Made by a program: the position numbers and the translations under genes
The notes under the pieces: model-generated
What the model saw: the letters and a program-made list of their open reading frames with translations, nothing else
The model's database searches: none
What the model was told of the DNA's origin: nothing
Part shown: piece after piece, positions 24,155 through 35,400 of the stretch
Position numbering within the stretch: the first letter of the stretch is position 1
How the letters are laid out: every line of letters begins with the position of its first letter
Source of the DNA: Siphonodentalium dalli
Taxonomy: Eukaryota; Mollusca; Scaphopoda; Gadilida; Siphonodentaliidae
Direction: 5' to 3'
NCBI GenBank assembly: GCA_032622095.1
Contig: CP136069.1
Span: forward strand, 100,224,278 to 100,288,277
Length of the DNA: 64,000 nt

Positions 24155-24941
24155 TCTCATATATATTTTGAAGACCTCTGTCTGTCTGTCTGTCTGTATG
24201 TCTGTCTGTAAGTCATTTATACAAATCTACGATTCTCGACCGATCGGGACGAAACTTGGTACGTGTGTGTAGTTTGACCAGGCGGTCGACGTTGTCGTAT
24301 TGGTGAGCCCGTGCGGCGCCCGCTTCGCGCATGCGCAAACGAGATCTCGGAATTTGGTATGTGAATGTATCTTGCCCCGGATACGAATTTGATCGGGTCG
24401 CCGAGCCCGTGCGACGCCAGCTTCGCGCATGCGCAGACGAGATCTCGGAAACGGGTGGAGCTATCGACTTGAAATGCATGCGAAGACCAGATCTCGGAAA
24501 CGGGTGGAGCTATCGACTTGAAATTTGGTTTTTGAATAGCCCGGACAACGTCAGGCTCATCGGCTAGTATTATATATTTTGAAGACCTCTGTTTGTCTGT
24601 CTGTCTGTATGTCATTTATACAAATCTACGATTCTCGACCGATCGGGACGAAACTTGGTACGTGTGTGTAGTTTGACCAGGCGGTCGTCGTTGTCGTATT
24701 GGCGAGCCCGTGCGACGCCCGTGCAGCGCATGCACAGACGAGATCTCGGAAACGGGTGGAGCTATCGACTTGAAATTTGCTATGTGAATGTATCTTGCCC
24801 CGGATACAAATTTTATCGGGTCGCCGAGCCCGTGCGACGCCAGCTTCGCGCATGCGCAGACCAGATCTCAGAAACGGGTGGAGCTATTGACTTGAAATTT
24901 GGTTTTTGAATAGCCCGGACAACGTCGGGCTCATCGGCTAG
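24155..24941 (+). mobile_element. tandem pair of non-autonomous Helitrons
   Basis: The first unit (24155-24567) begins TCTCATATATATTTTGAAG after an A and ends CTAG before a T. The 3' end carries a hairpin (AGCCCGG and its complement around ACAACGT) about 10 nt before CTAG, as in Helitrons. The second unit (24568-24941) follows directly, lacks the TC start, and ends with the same hairpin and CTAG. Each unit contains GTCTGTCTGT repeats and two GATCTCGGAAACGGGTGG blocks. The inner copy lacks the insertion (TATATTATATAATATAG at about 42408), which gives the empty site between A and T. An inverted pair sits at 58491-59257. Confidence 0.75.
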
Positions 24942-25030
24942 TATTATATAATATAGTTACCGGGGTATAAAATATTAGATATGAATCAAAGACCCCTGTC
25001 CGGAAATTGATTAATATTCATTATATTTCA

Positions 25031-28000
25031 TTATGTCTTCGATCTTATAGCGCTGTTTTCTTCACACGGGCCAGTTATTACTATGGGTGACTTCAATGTA
25101 CATTTATGTCGTTCATCAGAACAACATATCCCAACAGGCCATGGCGTCAGATCAGCTTTGGTAACTTCACTTCTGCAGCGTGAAGAACTTTTCTCGGTCA
25201 CGACCAAATGGTCGTGTGCCGGTCCTGCATTTACCTTTTATCCACCAGCAGCCGTGGCTTCCCCAAGCCGTATCGACCATATCGTATTCCCAATGGACCA
25301 AGAAGATCTCATATTTAACTGTGCTATTCTCAGTGACGATCAACTGAATACGTCCAACCACTTGCCTGTGACATGTTGTATTGAACTTCCATCCGACCAC
25401 TTGCATGTGACACCGACTCGAAACAAACTTTCCTTCAACTGGGACGCGATTGATATAACATCGTACCAAAATTTCCTTGACAACTATCTATCTGATGTGA
25501 TTAACCGTGAAATCGTGACAACTGGTGATCTTGATACCATATGTTTCGAGATAATTGATGCATTATTATATGCATCGGTTTCCTGCACACAGACCAAATC
25601 AAGACATAAAGCCGCAAAATCATTCTGGAACGACGAACTACGAACACTGCATCAGTTACTGAAAGAGAGACGCAGAGATTGGATTTGTGACGGCAGGCCA
25701 CATGCTTTTGATGCGGTATCCCAGACTGAGTACAAACATGCCAAGCGAAAATTCCGACAAACGTTACGCTCGTGTATGCGGAAGACAGAATGTGACTCGC
25801 TTGATCAACTTGAACTTTGTGCTAGGACAAATAGTTCACAGTTTTGGCGAACTCTGAAGTCAGCTGACCAGGGATCACGCCCGAATGGTCTATGTTCGGT
25901 TATGAAGTTCGACGACATCACACTTCGTGATCCAGTTAAAATTCTGTCAGCATGGGGATCCTACTTCAAGAACCTGTACACTCCGAATGCGCATAGTGAT
26001 CCTGAATTCGACGTCGTCGTACGAACGCGCCTCGAACAGCTCCTCGACGTATCGCATACAAACTATACTGACACTATATTCTGCGAACGGATAACTATCA
26101 CAGAACTGAACTCAGTTTTAAAGAACCTTAAACGCCATAAATCAAGCGGAATAGACAATGTGGTGAATGAGCATATTATTAATGGGAGCGAACGTCTTAA
26201 AGCGGCTCTTTGTCATCTCTACAACGGCATGATTGACTTGGAGTGGATACCTCCTTGCTTAAAAACTGGTATCATCGTACCCCTCTACAAGGGATCTCCA
26301 AAACCACACGCCATTCCTGACAGCTATCGAGCTATCACTCTGCTTCCAGTTATGTACAAAGTATTCGAAGGCATCCTGCTTAACAGGTTCCTCACGGACG
26401 GTCACTTTCCAAATTTCCCTAATAAATTACAACATGGTTTTCAGAAAGGTGTGAACTGCCTCATGACTTCATTCGTTCTCCAAGAGTCTATCTCGTATCT
26501 CCATGACCTTGATGCCCGAGCATATGTGTGCTTCTTGGATTCGCAGAAGGCCTTTGATCGTGTATGGCACGAGGGCCTTCTGATAAAACTTCATGACATG
26601 GGTTTCAATGGAAAAATTCTGCGACTTGTGACAAATATGCACCAATATTGTAAAAGCCATGTGCTATATAACGGATCTCTTTCTGAACCATTCGACGTTC
26701 TACAAGGAACAAGACAAGGGGCAGTGACTTCTCCCTTTTTTTATCTTGTGTATATAAATGATTTGCTGGAAACTTTGACCAAATCCAGAAATGGCCTACA
26801 CATCTCTGAAATTCCGTGTACTTCGCCGTCTGCGGCCGACGATATTGCTCTGATATCACTCACGAAATCGGGTCTTGATAGCCTCATCGACATCTGTTAC
26901 AGATACAGTCGGCAGTGGAGATTTAATTTCTCAACGACGAAAAGCACAATTGTTGTATTTAACGAGACAAAACGTCAAGATAAACTCAACGATAGACAAT
27001 GGTTTCTTGGTGATCAACCGCTTCCAGAATCCAACAACTGTGTTCATCTTGGAATCAAACAGTGCAAATTTCAAGCTGATACAACACGGAGCTCAATTCT
27101 TTCGGAAAAGTTACGAAAATCGTACTTTAGTATCGCTGGAAGAGGTTTGCTCAAATCGTGCACACCACTAACAATGGCAAATCTGTTAGGATCAATCGTG
27201 CTGCCAAAAGCTCTATATGGTTGTCAGTTGCTGAATATCACAAACAACACTGTCATGTATTCAATGGAAAAGGCATACCGTTTATGTGTCAAACACATCC
27301 AAACGCTCCCGACTCGGACCCCGACTAACGTTGCGATGAGTCTCCTTGGGTTAATACCGCTTGAGACGGAGATACACATCAACAAACTAAATTTTCTCTC
27401 CGAACTAATCCATCTGCCTCAAGGACACCAGGTACCTCTTACGATCTTTCTCCAGAAATTTTTCCAGCTCACCCTTTTCGCTCGTCAAACAACTGGATTC
27501 GTCCCGGATATCATTGAAATATTAAATCTCTATGACCTGTATCATGTCCTAACAACATACGTGAAAACTGGAATATTCCCAACGAAATCTTCTTGGAAAA
27601 ATCTTGTGCAGACAGCAGTCAGACAGAACTATCATCGAGAATGGTGCCGATCTGTGTCCGTCGATAGAAACCTCGATGTGTTTAAAATTGTGCACGGATA
27701 CCCAGCATCATGTTGGAACATTTGGAGAATCCTGCGAGATTACCCACGATATAATAAACAACTGCGAAATCTTGCCTTATTGCTAAACAAGACAACATAC
27801 AGTAACAATTTGACATGTTGTGCATGTATAAATACATATAACTGTGAGTTAATACACGCAATCCGCCACTGTAATTCACCCTGTTCTGTCGTCCTGAGGA
27901 ACGACTATCTGGATTGCATAACTGACCAATACGGCGTTGCCGCCTTTTTGTATATAGACTCGTTAAGCGATATAGAACTTTGTGCATTTCTACTCGGCAC

Positions 28001-28202
28001 CGACGTCATGCAGTACCCGGTGGAAATAGAACAACACATGGACAAAATAATTATCGACACTGCTACATTTCTGTTCATCTTGTGCCAAGTGATTCGAGGA
28101 CAATAATCACATTATCAACCCACGACTTTGTATATTGTTGTTATATTTACATGAACTATACATATTCTTCTCCAAACTGGAGGTCCACAATAAATATATA
28201 TA
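25031..28202 (+). mobile_element. 5'-truncated non-LTR retrotransposon
   Basis: The insert starts abruptly inside an endonuclease domain and ends after a short AT-rich 3' tail (AATAAATATATATA). Compared with the inner copy, homology leaves off at ATATTTCA (25030; 42499) and resumes at GGGATATTTGAC (28203; about 42667). About 165 bp of target was therefore lost or never present, and no target duplication is seen. 5' truncation is the usual outcome of LINE insertion. Confidence 0.85.
25032..28106 (+). CDS. LINE ORF2: APE endonuclease (partial) and reverse transcriptase
   Basis: The frame is open from the truncation point (YVFDLIALFSSHGPVITMGDFN) to TAA at 28106, about 1024 residues; the ATG at 25083 is internal. 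Numbering from that ATG, GDFN (2-5), SRIDHIV (61-67) and SNHLPV (91-96) are the C-terminal endonuclease motifs, so the first endonuclease motifs are missing. The RT follows, with YRAITLLPVMYKVFE, FLDSQKAFDRVWHEG (catalytic D486), GTRQGAVTSPFFYLVYINDLL and AADDIALI (D586, D587; AADD in place of the commoner YADD). A Cys/His cluster (CCAC to HAIRHC) lies near 912-932. No stops interrupt it, so the insertion looks recent, but it cannot move alone without its 5' end. Clade within the APE-type LINEs not assigned. Confidence 0.9.
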   Translation, partial: YVFDLIALFSSHGPVITMGDFNVHLCRSSEQHIPTGHGVRSALVTSLLQREELFSVTTKWSCAGPAFTFYPPAAVASPSRIDHIVFPMDQEDLIFNCAILSDDQLNTSNHLPVTCCIELPSDHLHVTPTRNKLSFNWDAIDITSYQNFLDNYLSDVINREIVTTGDLDTICFEIIDALLYASVSCTQTKSRHKAAKSFWNDELRTLHQLLKERRRDWICDGRPHAFDAVSQTEYKHAKRKFRQTLRSCMRKTECDSLDQLELCARTNSSQFWRTLKSADQGSRPNGLCSVMKFDDITLRDPVKILSAWGSYFKNLYTPNAHSDPEFDVVVRTRLEQLLDVSHTNYTDTIFCERITITELNSVLKNLKRHKSSGIDNVVNEHIINGSERLKAALCHLYNGMIDLEWIPPCLKTGIIVPLYKGSPKPHAIPDSYRAITLLPVMYKVFEGILLNRFLTDGHFPNFPNKLQHGFQKGVNCLMTSFVLQESISYLHDLDARAYVCFLDSQKAFDRVWHEGLLIKLHDMGFNGKILRLVTNMHQYCKSHVLYNGSLSEPFDVLQGTRQGAVTSPFFYLVYINDLLETLTKSRNGLHISEIPCTSPSAADDIALISLTKSGLDSLIDICYRYSRQWRFNFSTTKSTIVVFNETKRQDKLNDRQWFLGDQPLPESNNCVHLGIKQCKFQADTTRSSILSEKLRKSYFSIAGRGLLKSCTPLTMANLLGSIVLPKALYGCQLLNITNNTVMYSMEKAYRLCVKHIQTLPTRTPTNVAMSLLGLIPLETEIHINKLNFLSELIHLPQGHQVPLTIFLQKFFQLTLFARQTTGFVPDIIEILNLYDLYHVLTTYVKTGIFPTKSSWKNLVQTAVRQNYHREWCRSVSVDRNLDVFKIVHGYPASCWNIWRILRDYPRYNKQLRNLALLLNKTTYSNNLTCCACINTYNCELIHAIRHCNSPCSVVLRNDYLDCITDQYGVAAFLYIDSLSDIELCAFLLGTDVMQYPVEIEQHMDKIIIDTATFLFILCQVIRGQ

Positions 28203-28356
28203 GGGATATTTGACATTTTGTGCATAGCTACAGGAACACCCTAATGATCTCTATCGCTATACGATATTGTCTGTTCTAAAAATAGATTAATAAAGTGTCC
28301 CACTTTAATAATCATGTCATTGTCAAGCCTTGAAATAGCGTGTCTGTCATTTGCAG

Positions 28357-28441
28357 AATGAGGTCCCCAGAGGGTGAATTTAGTGACGATACCCCGAATA
28401 GCGGGCTAGCATCACCATATTCACCCTCTGGGGACTTCATT
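28357..28441. repeat. 85-bp fold-back element
   Basis: AATGAGGTCCCCAGAGGGTG at the left is mirrored by CACCCTCTGGGGACTTCATT at the right. It interrupts homology to the inner copy (which reads TGCAGAATTATGAG at the corresponding place), so it inserted in the outer copy only. Confidence 0.6.
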
Positions 28442-29152
28442 ATGCTCACATCTGAAATATGAACATTAATAATATTAATCCCTACCAAAATAAGGTTAAA
28501 AAAATCTGTAAAGCAGAAAAATAAAAAAGTTTGGCCTTACATTGATAGATAAACTCAGCAGGAGCCATCTACTCCACCATGACAATTTATAGATAACAGT
28601 AGCAGCTGCAGCCTGACAGTATGTTTTTTATTGTGAGAAATTCACTCTAAATATGAAAATCTGGGAATGTTGTAATATTGTTCGGTTCCATTCATATACA
28701 GATTGTTATCTTATAAGAAACATGGGTTGGCTGGTAAGATTACAGTTATTGTTTGATTGTCAATAATATTCACATAAAGTAATCCAAGGAATTTCCTGTC
28801 CACCTGTAAGACAAGGTTTGCCCCATATTCCATGGCTTGAATTAACACTCCATACAAAATTAATATTTGAATTTGAAAGATAGGACAGTTAATTAACAAA
28901 GAATGTCACTTTCCTTCAAATGTCTGGCTACTCTGGCTTTAAAGGCCATTAACAACTCTCACATTGTATACAAAATTGACAAACGAGTCATGATCATGTA
29001 TATTCTCCAACAAAACAAATTTATCAGTCAAATATTATGGTGTTATATTGATTCAGGTATGCAATGTTAATGTTTTGATGGCACCAGGCTCTAAAATAAG
29101 TAATCACTTAATTTCTTCAGGATTGTAATCACCTGTGAACACTGCTGAATCT
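28442..29152. other. outer-copy sequence next to the inner insertion site
   Basis: No match seen to the inner copy in this stretch and no coding frame. It ends with GAATCT (29147-29152), the left half of the target duplication made by the inner copy. Confidence 0.5.
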
Positions 29153-29186
29153 TATGGGAGGCCGTTTTCACATTTATTCCCCAATT

Positions 29187-29333
29187 GCACTTAAGCGCAA
29201 TTCATTTGCGCTTAAGCGCAATTCATTTGCGCTTAAGCGCAAATCATTTGCGCTTAAGCGCAAATACAATATTTGCGCTTAAGCGCAAATGAATTGCGCT
29301 TAAGCGCAAATCATTTGCGCTTAAGCGCAAATA
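29187..29333. repeat. subterminal palindrome array, inner copy
   Basis: About seven palindromes, one more than the outer copy's counterpart at 5231-5356, 34 bp inside the terminus and just upstream of the promoter region. Confidence 0.85.
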
Positions 29334-29490
29334 TAAGTTGAGGCTATCACCCCCATATTATTTTTATGAAGGGCTAGTCCAAATTATTGTTTTCATTAGG
29401 AATCCATTTTCCCTCCTTATTTCATTTTCATTGTGGCAGCTGGATGTACAATACCAGGAATGTGAATTTCATTTCTAATTCTAAATAATT
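29334..29490 (+). promoter_or_regulatory. probable promoter/5' leader, inner copy
   Basis: Nearly identical to 5357-5517 apart from a 4-bp loss (GATA). Preservation of this segment in both copies and in the inverted right arms is the main argument that it matters. Confidence 0.4.
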
Positions 29491-32400
29491 ATGGATTCGG
29501 CTCAAATTAATCAAATTCTGACCACTATGAGCAGGATTGTCAGGAATTACGAACGGTTTTTAATTTATGATGGAGGAAACAGGACTGTTCTGTCAGCAAA
29601 TGAAAGAGACTCATTAAAATCTGAATTGGATCAATGTATTCTCAATTTGGAGAGGATTAAACCTTCATTGAGGCAATCTCGATACGATGAGTTGAATGCC
29701 TCATTACAACTATTTAAGACATTTTTTTCAAATGAAGCTGAACCAAGACATGAATCAAGAACAGAAGTTAGTTCTTTAACGGAATCAGTTCCCAGAGGGA
29801 GAGGTTAGTATCAATTTATTTGAATCCTTTTTCAAATTTAGGACAGAAAAGTAATATTTTACTCACCGGATACCTCTTGTTTGTTGTTGGATTGTTTTAA
29901 AATAAAACAAGAATGTTGATTGAACACATCTACACACCCAGGGATGCTGCTTGAGGATCTCCTCATTGGGGGGGGGGGGGGGGTAATATAAATAATTTAA
30001 CTGTACCCCCCCCCCCCCCTTGAAACATATCATACATCTCTGCTTTAAAATTTAGAAATTTGCATATCAATCTGTGTACGTAAGGCTTTATTTGCGCTTA
30101 AGCGCAAATAAATTATTTGCGCTTAAGCGCAAATACATGTAGGTTATTTGCGCTTAAGCGCAAATAATGCCTTACACACACGTATGTAAGGCTTTATTTG
30201 CGCTTAAGCGCAAATAGGTTATTTGCGCTTAAGCGCAAATAAATTATTTGCGCTTAAGCGCAAATAATTTCTTACACACACATGTCTGGGTTAACTATCG
30301 ATAAATCTTTATGAGACCGATCAGTCTTCCTGGCACAGTGCTCACTTATGTATTAAAGAGAGGGATCGAACTCTAAATTTCTTGAATATTGAAATTTGGT
30401 TTGTTTGCAGATTTGTAAATGTTTATTAAATAATATCAGTAAATAATTATTCAGGGTCTTTCAAAAGAAATCAGAATTAATTTGTGACATATATCAAGCA
30501 TGTGATATTTAGCAGGCTGTATAAGCTACTAAATTGTTCTTAATAAGAATAATGGTATCTTTTAGATTGATACAAAGCACCAAACACCTCAGATAAGTAA
30601 CATGTGTTCCCACAAATTAAACATATTTCCTGATAAGGCTGTATACAGTATAATTAAATTTATTTTCTAAAAAAAAAATAACTAAATTAGAGATGCATAA
30701 TCTGAATTAAAGCTCCAAATATACTATTTCTTTGACTTCGGGTGCAAAAAATAGTTTATTCGAGTCGAGGAACCCACCCGTCAAAACTCAGAGTGATCAA
30801 ATATTAATTTTTGAATTTTTTTATTTCTCGAGATACCTACTTATTTGTGGCCTGGAAAATATTTGTCAAGGTGACGGTCTCGGACAAAATTGCAGATGAA
30901 GATGGATAACTCTAAAATAAAGTGGTACTATGGCCAAATTTTGTGATAATCAAGTGATAATATGGCCATATTTCATTCAACAACATGTTGATAATTAACA
31001 TGTTTTGGGAAATTTTATACCACAAGATTGAGTACCTTTTAATAAAATCATATCATACATCTGTTTTATAATTTATCAATTTTCATGCTTACCAAAGCTG
31101 TCAATCTCTGTGTGTTAGGCTTTATTTGCGCTTAAGCGCAAATAGAAAGGAAATACTTTATTTGCGCTTAAGCGCAAATAGAAAGGAAATAGGTATTTGC
31201 GCTTAAGCGCAAATAGGTTATTTCATTTGTATGTAGGCCTAAGGCTTTATTTGCGCTTAAGCGCAAATAGAAATAAGTATTTGCGCTTAAGCGCAAATAA
31301 AGTCTTACATACACAGGTCGTCAATCTTTATTAGACTGATTGTTCAAAAATAGACGATTGGTCTTCAACATACAGTGCTCACTGGTGTAAGAGAGGGAAC
31401 TCTATTTTCTTGAATAAAATTGAGAAAAAAAATTGGTTGAAAGATGGGGTATCTGGATGATGTCTGTCCGTTTTTCCATCTGTTCGTCCGGCCGTCCGTC
31501 TGGGTGCACATTTGAGCCTAAGGTGCACGTTGTCATGGAAGGAGCCGAAGACAAAAGAAAGTTTAACCCATCTAATTTCGAACTACTACCTAAAACCCAT
31601 TATTCATGGGCAGTCTTAAGTGGTCAAACCTGTCAAAAACAACAAGGAAAGACCAAAGATATGGGCAGACTTCTGTCGATCTGTCCGGGCAGATATCTCA
31701 AACATTGGTTGTCAGATCTGAATGAAATTTTGAATGGTATAATGGATGGCATTACTATGAGGCCATTCAATGGAGTGTTCAATCTTTTTTTTCGGGTTTT
31801 TTGTTCTAGAGTTACATGTAATACACAGTATTCATCTTTGTTTATCTGGAAATGTCTGTCCAAGCAGATATCTCAACCACTGGTTGACGGATATCAATGA
31901 AATTTGGTATGGATGTTCACTACTATGGTGGCAATCAATTAATTGTTCAATCAATTCATTCATCTTATAGCCATCTAATATTTATTACACTCATTAAACA
32001 GGGGTGACAGTTTATATTAGACTAAGCTGCCCCCTCTCAATATATCACAATTTGTGATTGTTTATCTTGTTGTTTCTATGTTTATATATGTATGTATATG
32101 TGTATATTGGAAATAAATTATCCTATCCCATCCTTCATTCATGTTTTCTTTTCTTGAGTTATTTATCTTTGATCAGTATGAAAATATTGTTTTCTTTTTC
32201 CGTCAGATATCTCAACCATACTTTTTTGGCTTGATTTTACCACTGTGGTTGGTATGCCAGCACTGCAGGTGCAACCTCTTGTTTATAAGTTTTGTTACTG
32301 CATATTTTTGGGTATCCATGCACCCATTTGTATTTATTCAAATTGTTTTATTCATTATTTTAGGCTTTGAGGCAAAGAACTTTTGAAATTACCTGCAAAT

Positions 32401-35400
32401 ACGTGTAGCACAGCATTTCAGTATATCACAGTTATTTATTTCCATTTATTTTTTCATAGAGAAGATACTTACATAAATAGTATTGAGCTAAATAGATATT
32501 CAGGGTTCTGACAAGTAGAAACACAGTAGTGACACAGTTTTATACTCATATCCCTTATAAAGGTCAAGTATGAGATTATTTGCAGAGCCATGGCGACAGG
32601 GAGGGGGTTTGGGGAGGTGTCTCAATTTGGTCAAAATTTTCAACAGTTGGAAATTTCATAATGGACACAACATTGGTTGGAAATATCACACCAACAATTT
32701 ATTGAAAATTTTCTTGTAGTTTGATTTTCAAACAATTTATTGTTTTTGGACCAATATTTGCTTGTTTTCCTTCTTTTGGTAATATTGGACTGAAATGGCC
32801 ATCGAAAATTTTCCAACCTTGGTGGGGGGGAGGGGTGTCAGGTTGTAAATTTCCAACACTGGGAAAGCTCATGGCCAGTCAAAAACTGCTAGTTAATTTA
32901 AGAAAACAATATTATCCTACATTTGGTAAAAATTGTCACTGGAATTGTCATCAGTTAGAAATTTTCCAACCTAAGTCGGGTGTCAGGTTTGAAATTTCCA
33001 ACTCTTGCAAGGCTTGAGGCCAGTCTAGATGCTAGGATTTTGTGATTTTCTTGTTCAGATTTCAAAATTTTCCGCTCCGCTGGCCGCTCCGATGTGTCCT
33101 AGTCTCTTCCCCGTGGCCCAACAAAAACTGCTAACGAGTTTAAGAAAACAATGTTTTACTACATTTGGTCAAAATTGTGGACTCAAATGGTCACCAGTTG
33201 GAAAATTTCCAACCTATGTGTATTATCACCGATCTCCTGTGCAGAGCTGATTTCATAGTATTTTATGACTATTGATTTTTTGTGTAACCATTTTATACTT
33301 TAGGGAGACCAAAGATTGGTGTGTCAATCGCACAGATAAAGTTTCTGCAGGAGAAGAACTTCACAGCATCCCAAATTTCAAAGGTAATATAAAGGTACTC
33401 AATCCGATCAGAGGGTCCCCATCTCAACAGATTCCAACAACAACAATCCGATCAGAGGGTCCTATATTACTATTTCTTTGGCTTTGGGGGTAAAAAATAT
33501 TTGATTCGAGTCGAGGAACCCATCAAACAAAGCTCAGAGTTATTAGATATTGATTTTTGAAATTTGTTATTTTCTCGAGATGAGTACTAATAATTGCCTT
33601 CAACTTCGTAATATGCTCGAGATGTATACACCAAAACACTATTCAACCAGACAAGGATGGATAACTCTAAAATCAAGAGGTAATAATAACGCAATTTTGA
33701 CTGTGATCTGGGCCAGAAAGTATTCCCGATAATGAAAAATAATAGATTTCTAAAATCGATATCTAAAAAATCTGAGCTTTGATGGGTGGCTTCCTCGACT
33801 CAAATCAAATATTTTTGACCCCCGAAGTCATTGAAATAGTAATTGAGAGGAGTTTTATCGGATTGAGTACCTTTAAGTTACAAGTGAAAACTAAAAAATT
33901 CAATTTCAAAAGATACTAAAATAACTACTGGTACATTGATCTAATCATATGTGCTCAATACCAATTTTTTTTTAATTTGGTTCAAATATTGATTTTGTAT
34001 TAAGGATAATATGAAATTTGAGGGAAACAGAAAATTGACAAATTGAAAAATGGGGGACCTATTTTCTGTTCACCATAAAAACTACATGTCTTGGGCGATT
34101 GGAACTATAAACAGAGTTGAGACAAAACCTTAAAAACAACAATCCACTGGCATGAGTCTGATGAATAAATTCAATATTAAATAAATTGTCTTTTTCAGAG
34201 AAGTTCTGAGTTATAGGAAAAGGCCACAAATGCAGGAGATGGCATGTAAGATGCTCACATCTGTGAATGGATCACCATGGAAATTTAAGGGGACCATATC
34301 ATTTCCATTGACCCAAAATACCCTGCAAATGCAAGTTGGTTTAGGCTGGTCTAAAATTTTGTGTGGAATGTAATTCCACTTGTGTGGAATGTGATTCCTC
34401 ACCTGAAAATGTCAGACAACAAAATTACAACATATTTCTAGTGGGCAGATTACATAAGTATTTCATGCTCAATTTCAACAATATTGTTGTCAGTGATTAT
34501 ACTCTGAACATCCCTCACAAATTAAGAATAATGTTTAAACCTATACTTTCAAATTTAATGGAGAAAATACATGCAGGAGTAAATGATTTATTAGTTTTTT
34601 GTAGCAACTCTGTTATTTAATATTGTCAAGGACATAGATCATAATTTTAAATAGTTCCGGTCTTTATGGTCCCCATTGTATTTATTCATAAAACCTTTTT
34701 CTCTTCTGTATAAAGGTTTTGGGCTGTAGCCGAAGTCATGTTTACAACACCCTTTATGGCAAAGGAGGAAAGCAGAGATACAAATATTCAAATATTTCAA
34801 ACACAGATTTGGACCAGATTGTTACAACTTTACATGAGAAGCATCCAAATGCTGGAGTAAAGGTAAGACTAACGATATTAAACTGATGTGAAACAATCCG
34901 ATAGGGTGATCAAATAGAAATGGAGAATAATCATGCTCAAAGTACCGGTCGTTATTTTTACAAATATTATATCCAAATTGACAACACAATCCATCATTCT
35001 TATACATTAATTAATTGCAGTGACTGTCGATGGCAAAATCGTTTTTGTTAGTTGAGTGAGCATAGTTCAGACGATGTTTTCTGTGGAGTGGTATTGATTT
35101 GCTTCAAGTCACTACATTGTACATCCAGAGAGCTTTTGTTGTTTTTTTTTACTAGTATTACAAGTTAAATTTTTGCAGTTTTTTAATGAAAGAGCGAAGT
35201 GTTTTTAAGTGTATTATTGCAGTGATTATACATACAAAATACTTAGATATTATTATGATAATGCATGGGTCTCTGCTTGGCTTTTCAAATTTGTGGACAT
35301 TGTCGCCTTATTGTGCCACTAGCATCAGCCTTAATTTCAACCCCTTCTATACTCAGTTGACGCTCCCACTCAGTATTAAAAGTCAGTGGAATGGTCTATT

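Noticed and set aside
24213-24615. Overlapping minus-strand frames of 67-132 residues with Arg/Ala-rich repeats
   Set aside because: They lie in Helitron repeat units, recur in all frames, and reflect GATCTCGG and TCTGTCTG repeats.
31433-31900. 155-residue plus-strand frame in intron 1 of the inner copy
   Set aside because: The outer copy has stops at the equivalent place (7733 onward), and the sequence is GTCCGTCCG-type low complexity.
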